15,099 nt of DNA. It comes from CBFGTV01 sp965652145. Its GTDB lineage: Bacteria > Bacillota > Clostridia > Peptostreptococcales > Natronincolaceae. The stretch lies in NCBI GenBank assembly GCA_965652145.1, contig CBFGTV010000081.1, positions 1 to 15,099 of the forward strand, read 5' to 3'. Below, in pieces: positions 1-6,947 of the stretch. The notes under the pieces were generated by a model, which searched no databases, was not told the DNA's origin, and worked only from the letters and a program-made list of their open reading frames with translations. The stretch's first letter is position 1. Each line of letters begins with the position of its first letter. The position numbers and the translations under genes were made by a program.

Positions 1-140
1 AGCCTTTTCAAGCTTCACTATCACTTCAACATGGCCTGAGTTGATAGCATAGATGTCTGAAGTTGATTTTTTGCGCCCGGCGTATGCGGGAACATATCTA
101 CTACTTTTTTTGCCTATCGTTAGGCGGAAACATATCCACC
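1..140 (-). pseudogene. Degenerate rlmD-like 3'-end fragments
   Basis: No intact gene is seen here. On the minus strand three short stretches resemble the C-terminus of RlmD/RumA-type 23S rRNA uracil methyltransferases, each in a different frame. V-D-M-F-P lies at about 139-125, V-D-M-F-P-H-T at about 101-81, and H-V-E-V-I-V-K-L-E-K at 33-1, running off the window. In an intact enzyme these form one continuous segment, as in the rlmD of this window (residues 432-446), so this copy looks frameshifted and interrupted. The two V-D-M-F-P copies form an imperfect direct repeat with a 38-base period, and each is followed on the minus strand by a GC-containing stretch and an A-run. The last piece is in an open frame that could belong to a gene outside the window. 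A perfect 5-bp hairpin (GCCTA/TAGGC, 112-125) sits in one copy. Remnant status is inferred. Confidence 0.4.
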
Positions 141-1046
141 TTAACGACCCTCATATTTTTTATTTTTATACTGTCTAATTAAGTTTACAGCCATTTGAAA
201 AGCAATATATAGCGGAATCATAACTAGCAATATTGCATAAAAATCCCGTGTCGCAGTATATGATGAAGTTGTAAATCCTTTAATAATCAAATGACCTAAT
301 AGGTAGGATACCGCTAAAAAGAATACTTTCATTGTAAAATTTAGCACTTTTTTATTATGATACAATATAAGCATAATTAATCCACAAGTTGTAGCAAATA
401 CTATGGCAAAAAGTGCGTAATAAGATAATAATAGTCTTGGTAATGTAATAATCCCGCCGTTTGGATTTATATCTTTACCATACATCAATATATCTTCACT
501 TCCATCTGTCTGGTAATAATATACAGAAACAACATTTTCACCATTTGGATTTAAAATAGTATTATTTGTATTAGATTTTTTTATATTTCTATTCCATATG
601 CTATTCCATGTAGTAATATGATAGACATAACCAGCGTTGTCATCTGTAGGATATCTATTGATGTCATATCCATATACAGTATCCTCAAATTGAGCGAGTA
701 CCGACCCATTACCAATCTCATTTATTGTTACACTTCTTTCGCTAAAAGGAATATACTCTGGCGCGGTCAAGAAAGCAATAGTTATAACAAAAAGCATAAT
801 TGAAAACATCATTGACAATAATGCCGTCTGAATTTTCTTCTTGCGTAATGTTGATTTTATCTTTAGTAAAGGAGAGGTATTCCTATCTACTGGCATTTCA
901 TTAAAAGTACGCATCTCATTAAGATAATTCTTGCATTCCTGACACTGATCAACATGTTCTTCAACCATAGTACATGAGTCATTACTAAGCATATTTTCTA
1001 AATATAGAGGCAATACATCTTTAATAACATTACATGTGACTTTCAT
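141..1046 (-). CDS. Membrane-bound anti-sigma factor with zf-HC2 zinc finger
   Basis: This is the probable partner that holds the adjacent ECF sigma factor inactive at the membrane. The N-terminus carries the zinc-binding anti-sigma (zf-HC2) signature: an early Cys (C5) and H31-x3-C35-x2-C38. A hydrophobic segment follows at about 72-94, then a predicted extracytoplasmic region at about 95-204, then three more hydrophobic segments at about 205-229, 237-257 and 269-290. I choose the ATG at 1046 (301 aa) over the in-frame TTG one codon earlier. The ATG overlaps the sigma-factor stop as TGATG and lies 7 bases after a GAGGG site. The overlap implies translational coupling and one operon. The long multi-pass C-terminus is larger than a minimal RsiW-type anti-sigma factor; the signal it senses cannot be read from sequence. 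The gene is clearly more A+T-rich than those to its right. Confidence 0.82.
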   Translation of the reverse strand: MKVTCNVIKDVLPLYLENMLSNDSCTMVEEHVDQCQECKNYLNEMRTFNEMPVDRNTSPLLKIKSTLRKKKIQTALLSMMFSIMLFVITIAFLTAPEYIPFSERSVTINEIGNGSVLAQFEDTVYGYDINRYPTDDNAGYVYHITTWNSIWNRNIKKSNTNNTILNPNGENVVSVYYYQTDGSEDILMYGKDINPNGGIITLPRLLLSYYALFAIVFATTCGLIMLILYHNKKVLNFTMKVFFLAVSYLLGHLIIKGFTTSSYTATRDFYAILLVMIPLYIAFQMAVNLIRQYKNKKYEGR

Positions 1047-1528
1047 CAATAATCCCTCATTTCTTCTCTAATCTTATTTCTAGCTCTATGAAAAGTGACA
1101 CAAGCCCAATTATCTGTTTTACCAAACAAACTGCCAATCTGCATAAAGCTCAGTTCTCCAAAAACTCTTAGAGAAAATACTTCCTTATATGGCTCAGATA
1201 AGTTATGGAGAATTTCATGAATTTTCATCGACTCTTCAGATGAAAACACCGATTTTTCTATATCAAAATCATCTTTCTTTTCAGGCACTGAGTCTAGCTC
1301 TATCAAATTCTTATGTTTTCTTATATATGAATAATATGAGTTTTTGGCTATTTGAAATAGCCACACCTTGATATCACAATTTCCTTTAAAGCTTTCAATG
1401 GACTTTATTGCTTTTATAAATGTTTCAGATGTCAAATCTTCTGCTATATGTTTATCTTTTGATAGACTATATATGAAGAAGTAAACATCCTTAAAATAGT
1501 TATTATAAATCTCTTCAAGCTCTGTCAC
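1046..1528 (-). CDS. ECF-type RNA polymerase sigma factor
   Basis: This is a 160-aa extracytoplasmic-function sigma factor that redirects RNA polymerase to a stress or envelope regulon. Region 2 spans about residues 8-72; it includes A-E-D-L-T-S-E-T-F (29-37), the usual core-binding and -10 recognition segment, and a W-L-F-x-I-A-K-N-x-Y helix near 56-66. Region 4 spans about 105-155 and ends in the helix-turn-helix block L-S-F-M-Q-I, then D-N-W-A-C-V-T-F-H-R-A-R, typical of clostridial members. The start is GTG at 1526-1528, with AGGAGGTG at 1534-1541. The stop overlaps the start of the anti-sigma gene. A candidate ECF promoter lies directly upstream, consistent with autoregulation. The family assignment is firm; the exact sigma subgroup and its regulon are unknown. 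Confidence 0.93.
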   Translation of the reverse strand: MTELEEIYNNYFKDVYFFIYSLSKDKHIAEDLTSETFIKAIKSIESFKGNCDIKVWLFQIAKNSYYSYIRKHKNLIELDSVPEKKDDFDIEKSVFSSEESMKIHEILHNLSEPYKEVFSLRVFGELSFMQIGSLFGKTDNWACVTFHRARNKIREEMRDY

Positions 1529-1533
1529 TTTTT

Positions 1534-1575
1534 CACCTCCTATCTATAAGACGCACGGGATTTAATAATCTTACA
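1534..1575 (-). promoter_or_regulatory. Candidate ECF autoregulatory promoter and RBS
   Basis: Read on the minus strand, TGTAAG (1575-1570) is followed after exactly 16 bases by CGTC (1553-1550), then by AGGAGGTG (1541-1534) and the GTG start at 1528. Firmicute ECF promoters commonly have a -35 like TGAAAC or TGTAAC and a -10 like CGTC or CGTA at 16-17 bases. Most ECF sigma/anti-sigma operons are autoregulated. The -35 differs from those consensus forms and the leader would be very short, so this is a tentative call. Confidence 0.35.
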
Positions 1576-1583
1576 ATAAATTA

Positions 1584-1620
1584 TAAAAAAATCTCAAAAT
1601 TTAAGCAATCTTTGAGATTT
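1584..1620 (-). terminator. Intrinsic terminator downstream of rlmD
   Basis: A perfect 10-bp stem, AAATCTCAAA (1589-1598) with TTTGAGATTT (1611-1620), encloses a 12-base loop. On the minus strand it is followed by a run of T bases. It lies about 180 bases past the rlmD stop and just upstream of the sigma-factor promoter candidate, so it would insulate the two transcripts. Confidence 0.6.
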
Positions 1621-1644
1621 GAAAATATATTTGGGATAAACACT

Positions 1645-1772
1645 TACATCTATTCTATCTCCACGACCCTACGGATGTAACTCTACTTCACTTTTTGATT
1701 TAATTTCTATCACTCGATATGCTCCCCCAAACGTAAAAACATACTTTAGGTCGAGTAAACAAGATAGATGTA
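1645..1772. repeat. Imperfect 33-bp inverted repeat
   Basis: The arm at 1645-1677 and the reverse complement of 1740-1772 agree at 23 of 33 positions without gaps. Both begin with an identical 9-base block (TACATCTAT) and share an internal CGACC. The central spacer is 62 bases. It lies in the non-coding gap between the sigma operon and rlmD. It could be a decayed mobile-element end, a binding region or chance; no reading frame is associated with it. Confidence 0.3.
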
Positions 1773-1799
1773 CTCATTCAACCCCAGTATAATCAAGGG

Positions 1800-3152
1800 T
1801 TACACCCTTGTTATCAACACAATAGTCTCCACATGCGCAGTATGCGGAAACATATCAACAGGCTGTACCTCCACCGTCTTATAGCCCTTTTCCTCTAAAA
1901 TCGCCAAGTCCCTGGCCAGAGTTGCAGGGTTACAGGATACATAAACAACCCTTTCAGGAGCCATATTGGCGATGGTTTCCAGTACAACAGGCTCGCATCC
2001 CTTACGGGGTGGGTCCACCACCACCACGTCTGCCCGAACACCTTTTTGATATAGCCTGGGAATGACCTCCTCTGCGGCACCAGTATAAAATTCAGTATTA
2101 TTAAATTGATTTAGTCTGGCGTTTACCCTTGCATCTTCAATGGCGGCTTCCACCACCTCAATTCCATAGACCTTTTTGACTCTTTGGGCTAAAAACAGAG
2201 AAATGGTGCCTATACCACAATAGATATCAAATACCGTCTCCGCTCCCTTGAGGTCTGCATATTCCAGGGCCTTTTCATACAGAACCCTGGTCTGCTGTGG
2301 GTTTACCTGAAAAAAAGATTGAGCTGAAATTTTAAATTTCAGGCTCCCTATGTAGTCCTCAATGGTATCCTGCCCATAAAGGGTAATTGACTCCCTGCCC
2401 AAAATAACATTCGTCTTTTTTTCATTTATATTCTGAACAACACTTTTTAATCCATCAACGCCTTCCCTCAATTGTTGAATGAGAGCATCCTGCTGGGGAA
2501 GGCTTCTGCCATTGGTAACAATCACCACCATGATTTCACCGGTGGCATATCCTACCCTGGTAATCACATGCCTGATTAGCCCCTTGCCGGTTTTTTCATC
2601 ATAGACAGTCACACCACAGGTCTTAATATAGCTTTTAATGATTTCAACAATATTTTCATTAATGGGATGCTGAATATAGCAGTATTTAGTATCAACAATC
2701 TGATGGCTTCCCCTTTCATAAAAACCCATAATTGCCTTTCCATCCAGCATACCTACTGGAAACTGAGCCTTATTTCGATATTCGTAGGGAGCTTCCATTC
2801 CCAGGGTCGGCAGTACTGGCGCTTCTATTTTACCGATCCTTTTTAAATTTTCTATCACCCTGTTTCTTTTAATATTCAACTGGGACTGATAGCTCATGTG
2901 CATGATTTGACACCCACCGCAGCGGTGGGCCAGGGGACAGGCCGCTTCGATTCGATGGACCGAGGGGGTTAAAATCTTTAGTATGCGGCCTACGGCATAG
3001 CTTTTTTTGACCATGGTTATTTGAATTAGTAAATAATCTCCATGCAACCCATCCTCCACAAAAACCGTAAAACCGTCAACTTTCCCGATTCCTTCACCGC
3101 TATGGCCCATATCAACAATTTCTAATTCATATTTCTTATTTTTTTCAAGCAT
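1800..3152 (-). CDS. rlmD: 23S rRNA (uracil-5-)-methyltransferase, RlmD/RlmCD type
   Basis: This enzyme makes 5-methyluridine in 23S rRNA from S-adenosylmethionine; Firmicute members may modify both U747 and U1939. An N-terminal TRAM RNA-binding domain covers about residues 1-60. Four cysteines fit the [4Fe-4S] site: C72, C78, C81 and C158. The SAM-binding loop is D-I-Y-C-G-I-G-T (309-316), followed by D-P-P-R-K-G (380-385). The catalytic cysteine is C407 in S-C-N-P, and the general base is E442 in H-V-E near the C-terminus. The 450-aa length is normal and all key residues are present. The start is the ATG at 3152, with AAGGAGA upstream. The gene is divergent from the GerMN gene and ends at its own candidate terminator. 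Its 3' end resembles the degenerate fragments at 1-140. Confidence 0.95.
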   Translation of the reverse strand: MLEKNKKYELEIVDMGHSGEGIGKVDGFTVFVEDGLHGDYLLIQITMVKKSYAVGRILKILTPSVHRIEAACPLAHRCGGCQIMHMSYQSQLNIKRNRVIENLKRIGKIEAPVLPTLGMEAPYEYRNKAQFPVGMLDGKAIMGFYERGSHQIVDTKYCYIQHPINENIVEIIKSYIKTCGVTVYDEKTGKGLIRHVITRVGYATGEIMVVIVTNGRSLPQQDALIQQLREGVDGLKSVVQNINEKKTNVILGRESITLYGQDTIEDYIGSLKFKISAQSFFQVNPQQTRVLYEKALEYADLKGAETVFDIYCGIGTISLFLAQRVKKVYGIEVVEAAIEDARVNARLNQFNNTEFYTGAAEEVIPRLYQKGVRADVVVVDPPRKGCEPVVLETIANMAPERVVYVSCNPATLARDLAILEEKGYKTVEVQPVDMFPHTAHVETIVLITRV

Positions 3153-3207
3153 TTTTACGAATCTCCTTCTATATTCATCATCTTTATCGTATTATTGGGC
3201 TAATTCT

Positions 3208-3213
3208 ATTATA
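3208..3213 (-). promoter_or_regulatory. Candidate -10 element for rlmD
   Basis: A perfect TATAAT is read on the minus strand, about 55 bases before the rlmD start, within A+T-rich divergent spacer DNA. No convincing TTGACA-like -35 lies 16-18 bases further upstream, so only the -10 is supported. Confidence 0.3.
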
Positions 3214-3245
3214 TCCTTTTCTATTCTACACTACTATTTTTAACT

Positions 3246-3274
3246 TTGACACATTTTGTTTAGTGATTTATATT
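3246..3274 (+). promoter_or_regulatory. SigA-type promoter of the GerMN gene
   Basis: A perfect -35 TTGACA (3246-3251) and a -10 TATATT (3269-3274) are separated by exactly 17 bases. Transcription would start near 3281, about 60 bases before the ATG at 3341. This rules out the longer in-frame start at 3263, which lies inside the promoter. It also implies vegetative SigA control rather than a sporulation sigma factor, which is notable for a GerMN protein. Confidence 0.7.
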
Positions 3275-3340
3275 TACCAAATCTATACATTACAATATAA
3301 TAATAGTATAGAATGGACAAGCATACAAGGGAGTGATGAG

Positions 3341-4663
3341 ATGTTCCGTACCACCAGAAATATTATACTTCTGCTGATTCTTTGCTTTATCGCCACAGGG
3401 GTCCCCCTCTATGCCGATACAATTGACATCAATTTCCCCGCCATCAGTCAGCCCAGCACAGGAAAATTACAGCTTGTGGGTGAAATTAATCAAGTTACAT
3501 CCCAGGAATGGAAAATTAATGCCACCCTTTCAGCAGAAGGAAAGACAAAGGCAAGGCTTGATTCAACGAATCCCCTTACGGCAGAGGTATACTTCAATAA
3601 TGAATTAATCCGTACTGTCGATTTAGATGCAGACTTACTTTCTGTTCTTCAGAATGAAGTCACGGAATCAGCCCCATTACAATTTGAATTAGTTTTAGAT
3701 CAGAAAAAATTAAATCTTCCCGATGGTCATTACGAGGTAGCGTTAAAGGCCCATGTCAATTCCCTAGAGGAGCCCCTTGCTCCCTATCATACCAGCATTG
3801 AATTTAATACTCAGGGTACCTATCTTCCTGCCTTAAGGAGCATCAACAGGAATGAAACGGCCCTTACCTTATATTTTCCTGATCAGGAGGGTACCTATTT
3901 AATTCCCGTTACCCGGGTAATACCCTACACCACCCGTCCCTTAAGGACTACCCTGGATGAATTAGAAGCTGGCCCCGCTGCCGAACTGGGCCTAAAGGCA
4001 GGCTCCCCTATTCCAGGTGTCAGTAGAATCGGTTTAAATAGAAGAATTGCGTCAGTTTACCTGCCCCAGGATATTGGTGTATATGATCAGAATGCCAGCG
4101 ACGCCGCCATGGCTTTAGGCAGCTTCGTTAATTCATTAGCAGCCATACCTGAAGTAGATGCCGTACAATTTTACTTTAATAACCGAATCGTAGAAACGGG
4201 CTTCCATGGTACCGCAGTAGATCAGCCCCATTATCCTGAAAAAGGGCCCATGATATATGATGTATTCTATACTGAGACAGGACGAATCCTACTTTCACCA
4301 AGACCCTATCAGGGAACGAATGCTTCGGTGGAAGCCCTGCTGGAAGCCATGAAATACAGCAGTAATACCAATCTGTATGGATTTAATCATCAGCCCTCGG
4401 TACCGGAATCATTGGAGCTGGTGAACTACCAATTAATTAATGGTACCCTGACCTTATATGTTAATGAAACACTATTTCATGCCTTTCAAGGAAATGCTGA
4501 CCGACAGGCCGCCATGGTTGAGGCCCTTGTCTATACCCTTAGCACCCTGGAGGCTGTCGATCGTGTTGCCATTCAAGCAGAGGGCAGACAATTTAATGAA
4601 TTGGGAGGCTTAGATATCTCTAATCCCCTTAAGCCGTCGCCCTATATTAATCCTGAAAAATAA
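3341..4663 (+). CDS. Secreted GerMN-domain protein (two GerMN repeats)
   Basis: This 440-aa exported protein has a signal peptide (about 1-25, ending L-Y-A-D) without a convincing lipobox. A beta-rich region of unclear family follows at about 26-165. Then come two copies of the GerMN fold: about 172-285 (starting A-L-T-L-Y-F, with the conserved T-T-L-D-E-L-E-x-G-P segment near 203-211) and about 320-420 (starting near R-I-L-L-S-P, with T-L-T-L-Y-V-N at 369-375). GerMN domains occur in the spore germination and sporulation protein GerM and in LpqB-like envelope proteins, probably acting outside the membrane on or near peptidoglycan. The ATG at 3341 is chosen because AAGGGAG lies just upstream and the promoter ends at 3274. 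The gene is monocistronic, flanked by a divergent rlmD and a convergent reductase operon. Its exact function is unknown. Confidence 0.8.
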   Translation: MFRTTRNIILLLILCFIATGVPLYADTIDINFPAISQPSTGKLQLVGEINQVTSQEWKINATLSAEGKTKARLDSTNPLTAEVYFNNELIRTVDLDADLLSVLQNEVTESAPLQFELVLDQKKLNLPDGHYEVALKAHVNSLEEPLAPYHTSIEFNTQGTYLPALRSINRNETALTLYFPDQEGTYLIPVTRVIPYTTRPLRTTLDELEAGPAAELGLKAGSPIPGVSRIGLNRRIASVYLPQDIGVYDQNASDAAMALGSFVNSLAAIPEVDAVQFYFNNRIVETGFHGTAVDQPHYPEKGPMIYDVFYTETGRILLSPRPYQGTNASVEALLEAMKYSSNTNLYGFNHQPSVPESLELVNYQLINGTLTLYVNETLFHAFQGNADRQAAMVEALVYTLSTLEAVDRVAIQAEGRQFNELGGLDISNPLKPSPYINPEK

Positions 4664-4684
4664 TGAAATAGAACATATCTGACC

Positions 4685-4710
4685 AAAAAAAGGGCACCCC
4701 TTCGGTGCCC
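4685..4710 (-). terminator. Terminator of the aldo/keto reductase operon
   Basis: A perfect 7-bp GC-rich stem, GGGCACC (4692-4698) with GGTGCCC (4704-4710), has a 5-base loop. On the minus strand it is followed by seven T bases (4691-4685). The plus-strand side has no T-run, so it serves the minus-strand operon converging on the GerMN gene. Confidence 0.8.
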
Positions 4711-4761
4711 TATCAAATTGGAATCAGTTTTACCCTTAATTTATTGTGCCTTCAATAAACT

Positions 4762-4801
4762 ATTTAAGATTATGGTACCAAATCTTAGATTTTATACCTT
4801 T
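4762..4801 (+). terminator. Candidate terminator of the GerMN gene
   Basis: A 10-bp stem (4762-4771 with 4781-4790) and a 9-base loop are followed on plus by a T-rich tract ending in a T-run near 4799-4805. One pair is a U-G wobble only in the plus-strand transcript, which favours plus orientation. It lies about 100 bases past the GerMN stop, beyond the opposing terminator. Confidence 0.45.
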
Positions 4802-4809
4802 TTTTGAAT

Positions 4810-5820
4810 CTATCCTTCTAAATGACCCACAACCTCCTTAAGCATTTCCCTTATGGGCAAGTCGTAGGGACATCGCTTTTCACAGGCTCCACATTCAACA
4901 CAGTGGGATGCCTTCCTTGGCAGGGCACCATACCTTTCCAGTGCCCAATCCTGCAGGTTGTACCGGGTATAATAGCCCTGCATTAAAAACTGTGTCGGAA
5001 TATCAATCTCCTGGGGACAGGGCAGACAATAACCACATCGTCGGCAGAAGGTCATCCCCAATTGATCCGTCAGCTCCTTCAGTGCCCTCCTTTCCTCCTG
5101 GGAAAGGGGTAGGGGGTTTCTGCCCACCCCACAGTTTTCAATCACCTGGTTGGGCTTGTCAATACCAGGAATAACCACACTAATATTGGGATTTTCTAAA
5201 ATAAAGCGCAGTGCCAAATTTCCGTTATTTAAAGCACCTCCTGCCAGGGGCTTCATCACAATCACTCCGATCCCCCGGTCAGCCGCCCGCTTAAAAAGGG
5301 CTTCTCCCTGTCGCTCAACGGCATTATATGGGAATTGTATGGTTGCAAAAAAATCAGTTTCTACAGCCATTTCAAGGATTTCAAGGCTATGACTGGTGAT
5401 GCCGATCTCTTTGATTCTTCCCTGGGCCTGGGCCTCCCTTAAGGCTCGATAGGCCCCCTGATCCGACATAATTTCATTATATTGATCATGGGTCTTGACA
5501 AGATGAAGCTGATACAAATCAATAGTATTGGTCTGAAGGTTTGAAAGGCTAATTTCTATATCTCGTTTCATGGTATCATAGTCTCTGGCAGTGGATTTTG
5601 TGGCAATAATCCAATGCTCCCGATTTCCTTTTATTCCTTCCCCAATTAGTCTTTCACTGTCGGCATAGCCCCGGGCAGAATCAATAAAATTCATTCCCTC
5701 CTCAGCCGCCTTTTGTATCAAGGCGACGGCCTCCTCTTCTGAAAGCCTTTGTATGGGTATTCCGCCAAAGCCCACTATACCAATTTCAAATCCTGTTTTT
5801 TCTAATATCCGTTTTTTCAT
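4810..5820 (-). CDS. Aldo/keto reductase with C-terminal 4Fe-4S ferredoxin domain
   Basis: This 336-aa NAD(P)H-type oxidoreductase has an aldo/keto reductase barrel over about residues 1-250. The expected catalytic tetrad is visible: D47, Y52 (in F-I-D-S-A-R-G-Y), K75 and H106. The C-terminus adds a ferredoxin-like module with two cysteine clusters: C259, C262, C265, C268-P and C307, C310, C313, C317-P. This fusion is a recognised group in anaerobes (often labelled predicted oxidoreductase of the aldo/keto reductase family). The iron-sulfur clusters suggest electron exchange with ferredoxin-like partners, but the substrate is unknown. The ATG at 5820 is preceded by AGGGGGAA. It is the last gene of the thioesterase-fxsA operon, 21 bases after the fxsA stop, and ends at a strong terminator. 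Confidence 0.9.
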   Translation of the reverse strand: MKKRILEKTGFEIGIVGFGGIPIQRLSEEEAVALIQKAAEEGMNFIDSARGYADSERLIGEGIKGNREHWIIATKSTARDYDTMKRDIEISLSNLQTNTIDLYQLHLVKTHDQYNEIMSDQGAYRALREAQAQGRIKEIGITSHSLEILEMAVETDFFATIQFPYNAVERQGEALFKRAADRGIGVIVMKPLAGGALNNGNLALRFILENPNISVVIPGIDKPNQVIENCGVGRNPLPLSQEERRALKELTDQLGMTFCRRCGYCLPCPQEIDIPTQFLMQGYYTRYNLQDWALERYGALPRKASHCVECGACEKRCPYDLPIREMLKEVVGHLEG

Positions 5821-5841
5821 GATTGTTCCCCCTTTGTTGAA

Positions 5842-6237
5842 TTATCTTCTGTAAAAAAAGGTAAAGGAGCCCTCCATCAGCATATTCTTAAGCTTACCTT
5901 TAATATAATCCTTCAACCAGTTCCTCGTATAAGGAATCACTAAAAAAAATCCTGCAGTATCGGTCAATAGACCCGGGGTTAATAGCAATACGCCCCCAAT
6001 TAAAACACATAATCCGTTAATCAGCTCGTCTCCCGGTACACGGCCCTGGCCCATTTCAAATCGAATATTCTGGAGGATTCCACGTCCCTGCTGCTTCGTT
6101 AGATAGGCCCCCGCAACAGCTGTTGTCAGAACAATTAATAGTGTATAGCCTAACCCAATATAGCTATTGATTTTAAGTAAAACCGCCAGCTCTAAAACCG
6201 GCATCAGCATAAAGAGTAGGATCAGCTTAAATAGCAT
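5842..6237 (-). CDS. fxsA: FxsA family membrane protein
   Basis: This 131-aa integral membrane protein of the FxsA family has hydrophobic segments at about 1-21, 26-46 and 74-101. The family signature G-G-V-L-L-L-T-P-G-L-L-T-D (81-93) is complete, followed by a basic, partly amphipathic tail. E. coli FxsA is known because its overproduction relieves exclusion of phage T7 by the F plasmid; the native role is still unclear. The start at 6237 has AGAGGTGAG just upstream, and this ribosome binding site overlaps the stop codon of the thioesterase gene (4-base gap), so the two are likely translationally coupled. It sits in the middle of a three-gene minus-strand operon; its neighbours do not clarify its role. 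Confidence 0.88.
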   Translation of the reverse strand: MLFKLILLFMLMPVLELAVLLKINSYIGLGYTLLIVLTTAVAGAYLTKQQGRGILQNIRFEMGQGRVPGDELINGLCVLIGGVLLLTPGLLTDTAGFFLVIPYTRNWLKDYIKGKLKNMLMEGSFTFFYRR

Positions 6238-6241
6238 AAAC

Positions 6242-6667
6242 TCACCTCTTGTTGGGTATTTCCTGACCTAATCTCTCATATAGGTCTGGATTAAGCTTCT
6301 TTAGACTTACGGCTTTAAATCTCTCTTTATCGACAAAGGCATGGGTTGTGGTTCCCCTGGCCAGTAGCACCCCGTCTTCTTTACGTAATAGCTCATAGAA
6401 AAAGGTAATACTGGCTCTCTTCAACGCCTTTATACTGGTTTCGATCAATATTTCATCATCATATTTAGCTGCCTCCTTATATTGGCATGCAGCATCCACC
6501 ACAGGCAGCATAATTCCTTGATTCTCCATATCACGGTAGGAATAGCCCAGTTCCTTCAACAATGTTGTTCTTCCGATTTCAAACCACGTAAAATAGTTGC
6601 CATGATAAACAACACCCATTTGGTCCGTTTCAGCATACCTTACCGTTATTTCACTGGTTCCCTTCAT
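6242..6667 (-). CDS. Acyl-CoA thioesterase, YbgC/FadM 4HBT family
   Basis: This 141-aa single-domain hotdog-fold protein probably hydrolyses acyl-CoA or related thioesters. The N-terminus carries the 4-hydroxybenzoyl-CoA thioesterase signature R-Y-A-E-T-D-Q-M-G-V-V-Y-H-G-N-Y (10-25). D15 is the expected catalytic acid, and Y21-H22 belongs to the conserved active-site loop. The ATG at 6667 follows AGGAG at 8-base spacing. It is the first gene of the operon with fxsA and the aldo/keto reductase. A TATAAT at 6692-6687 (minus strand) is a possible -10 but lacks a clear -35. The physiological substrate, whether short-chain acyl-CoA, an aromatic acyl-CoA or a housekeeping role, cannot be told from sequence. 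Confidence 0.88.
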   Translation of the reverse strand: MKGTSEITVRYAETDQMGVVYHGNYFTWFEIGRTTLLKELGYSYRDMENQGIMLPVVDAACQYKEAAKYDDEILIETSIKALKRASITFFYELLRKEDGVLLARGTTTHAFVDKERFKAVSLKKLNPDLYERLGQEIPNKR

Positions 6668-6767
6668 CCTTACATCTCCTAACTTTATTATATACCTTTA
6701 CCTATTGAATTAATTCTATATCAAAGATGTTTTTTCCTCTCTTAATTTGATTCCTCTCTTTTCAAAT

Positions 6768-6803
6768 AAAAAAAGAAAAAGAACCTACACCAAGGTAAGT
6801 TCT
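6768..6803 (-). terminator. Intrinsic terminator of the pfkA-pyk operon
   Basis: On the minus strand a 9-bp stem (6803-6795 with 6788-6780) with a 6-base loop is followed by an almost pure T tract (6779-6768). One pair is a U-G wobble only in the minus-strand transcript, confirming orientation. It lies about 145 bases beyond the pyk stop; between them I see only a weak, G-run-containing imperfect hairpin (6828-6860). Confidence 0.7.
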
Positions 6804-6947
6804 AGAAGGAAATGGGTTGAACTTTATGATATCAATAAATAAAGGGGGGATATTGATTTCATATTTTTAGTATATGAGATAGCGCTTAAATTTGTGTTAC
6901 TAAAAGGTTAAAGTTCTGTAAAGGATATTTTCTATAGTGATCTTATT

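Noticed and set aside
112..125. Perfect GCCTA/TAGGC hairpin downstream of the anti-sigma gene as its terminator
   Set aside because: On the minus strand it is followed by A bases, not T bases; the T-run precedes it on plus, so it has the wrong polarity.
1..140. A transposase fragment
   Set aside because: The readable pieces fit the RlmD C-terminus, and no DDE, integrase or terminal-repeat signature is present.
3263..3340. N-terminal extension of the GerMN protein from an in-frame ATG at 3263
   Set aside because: The ATG lies within the promoter (before the -10) and lacks an RBS, whereas 3341 has AAGGGAG and a proper signal peptide.
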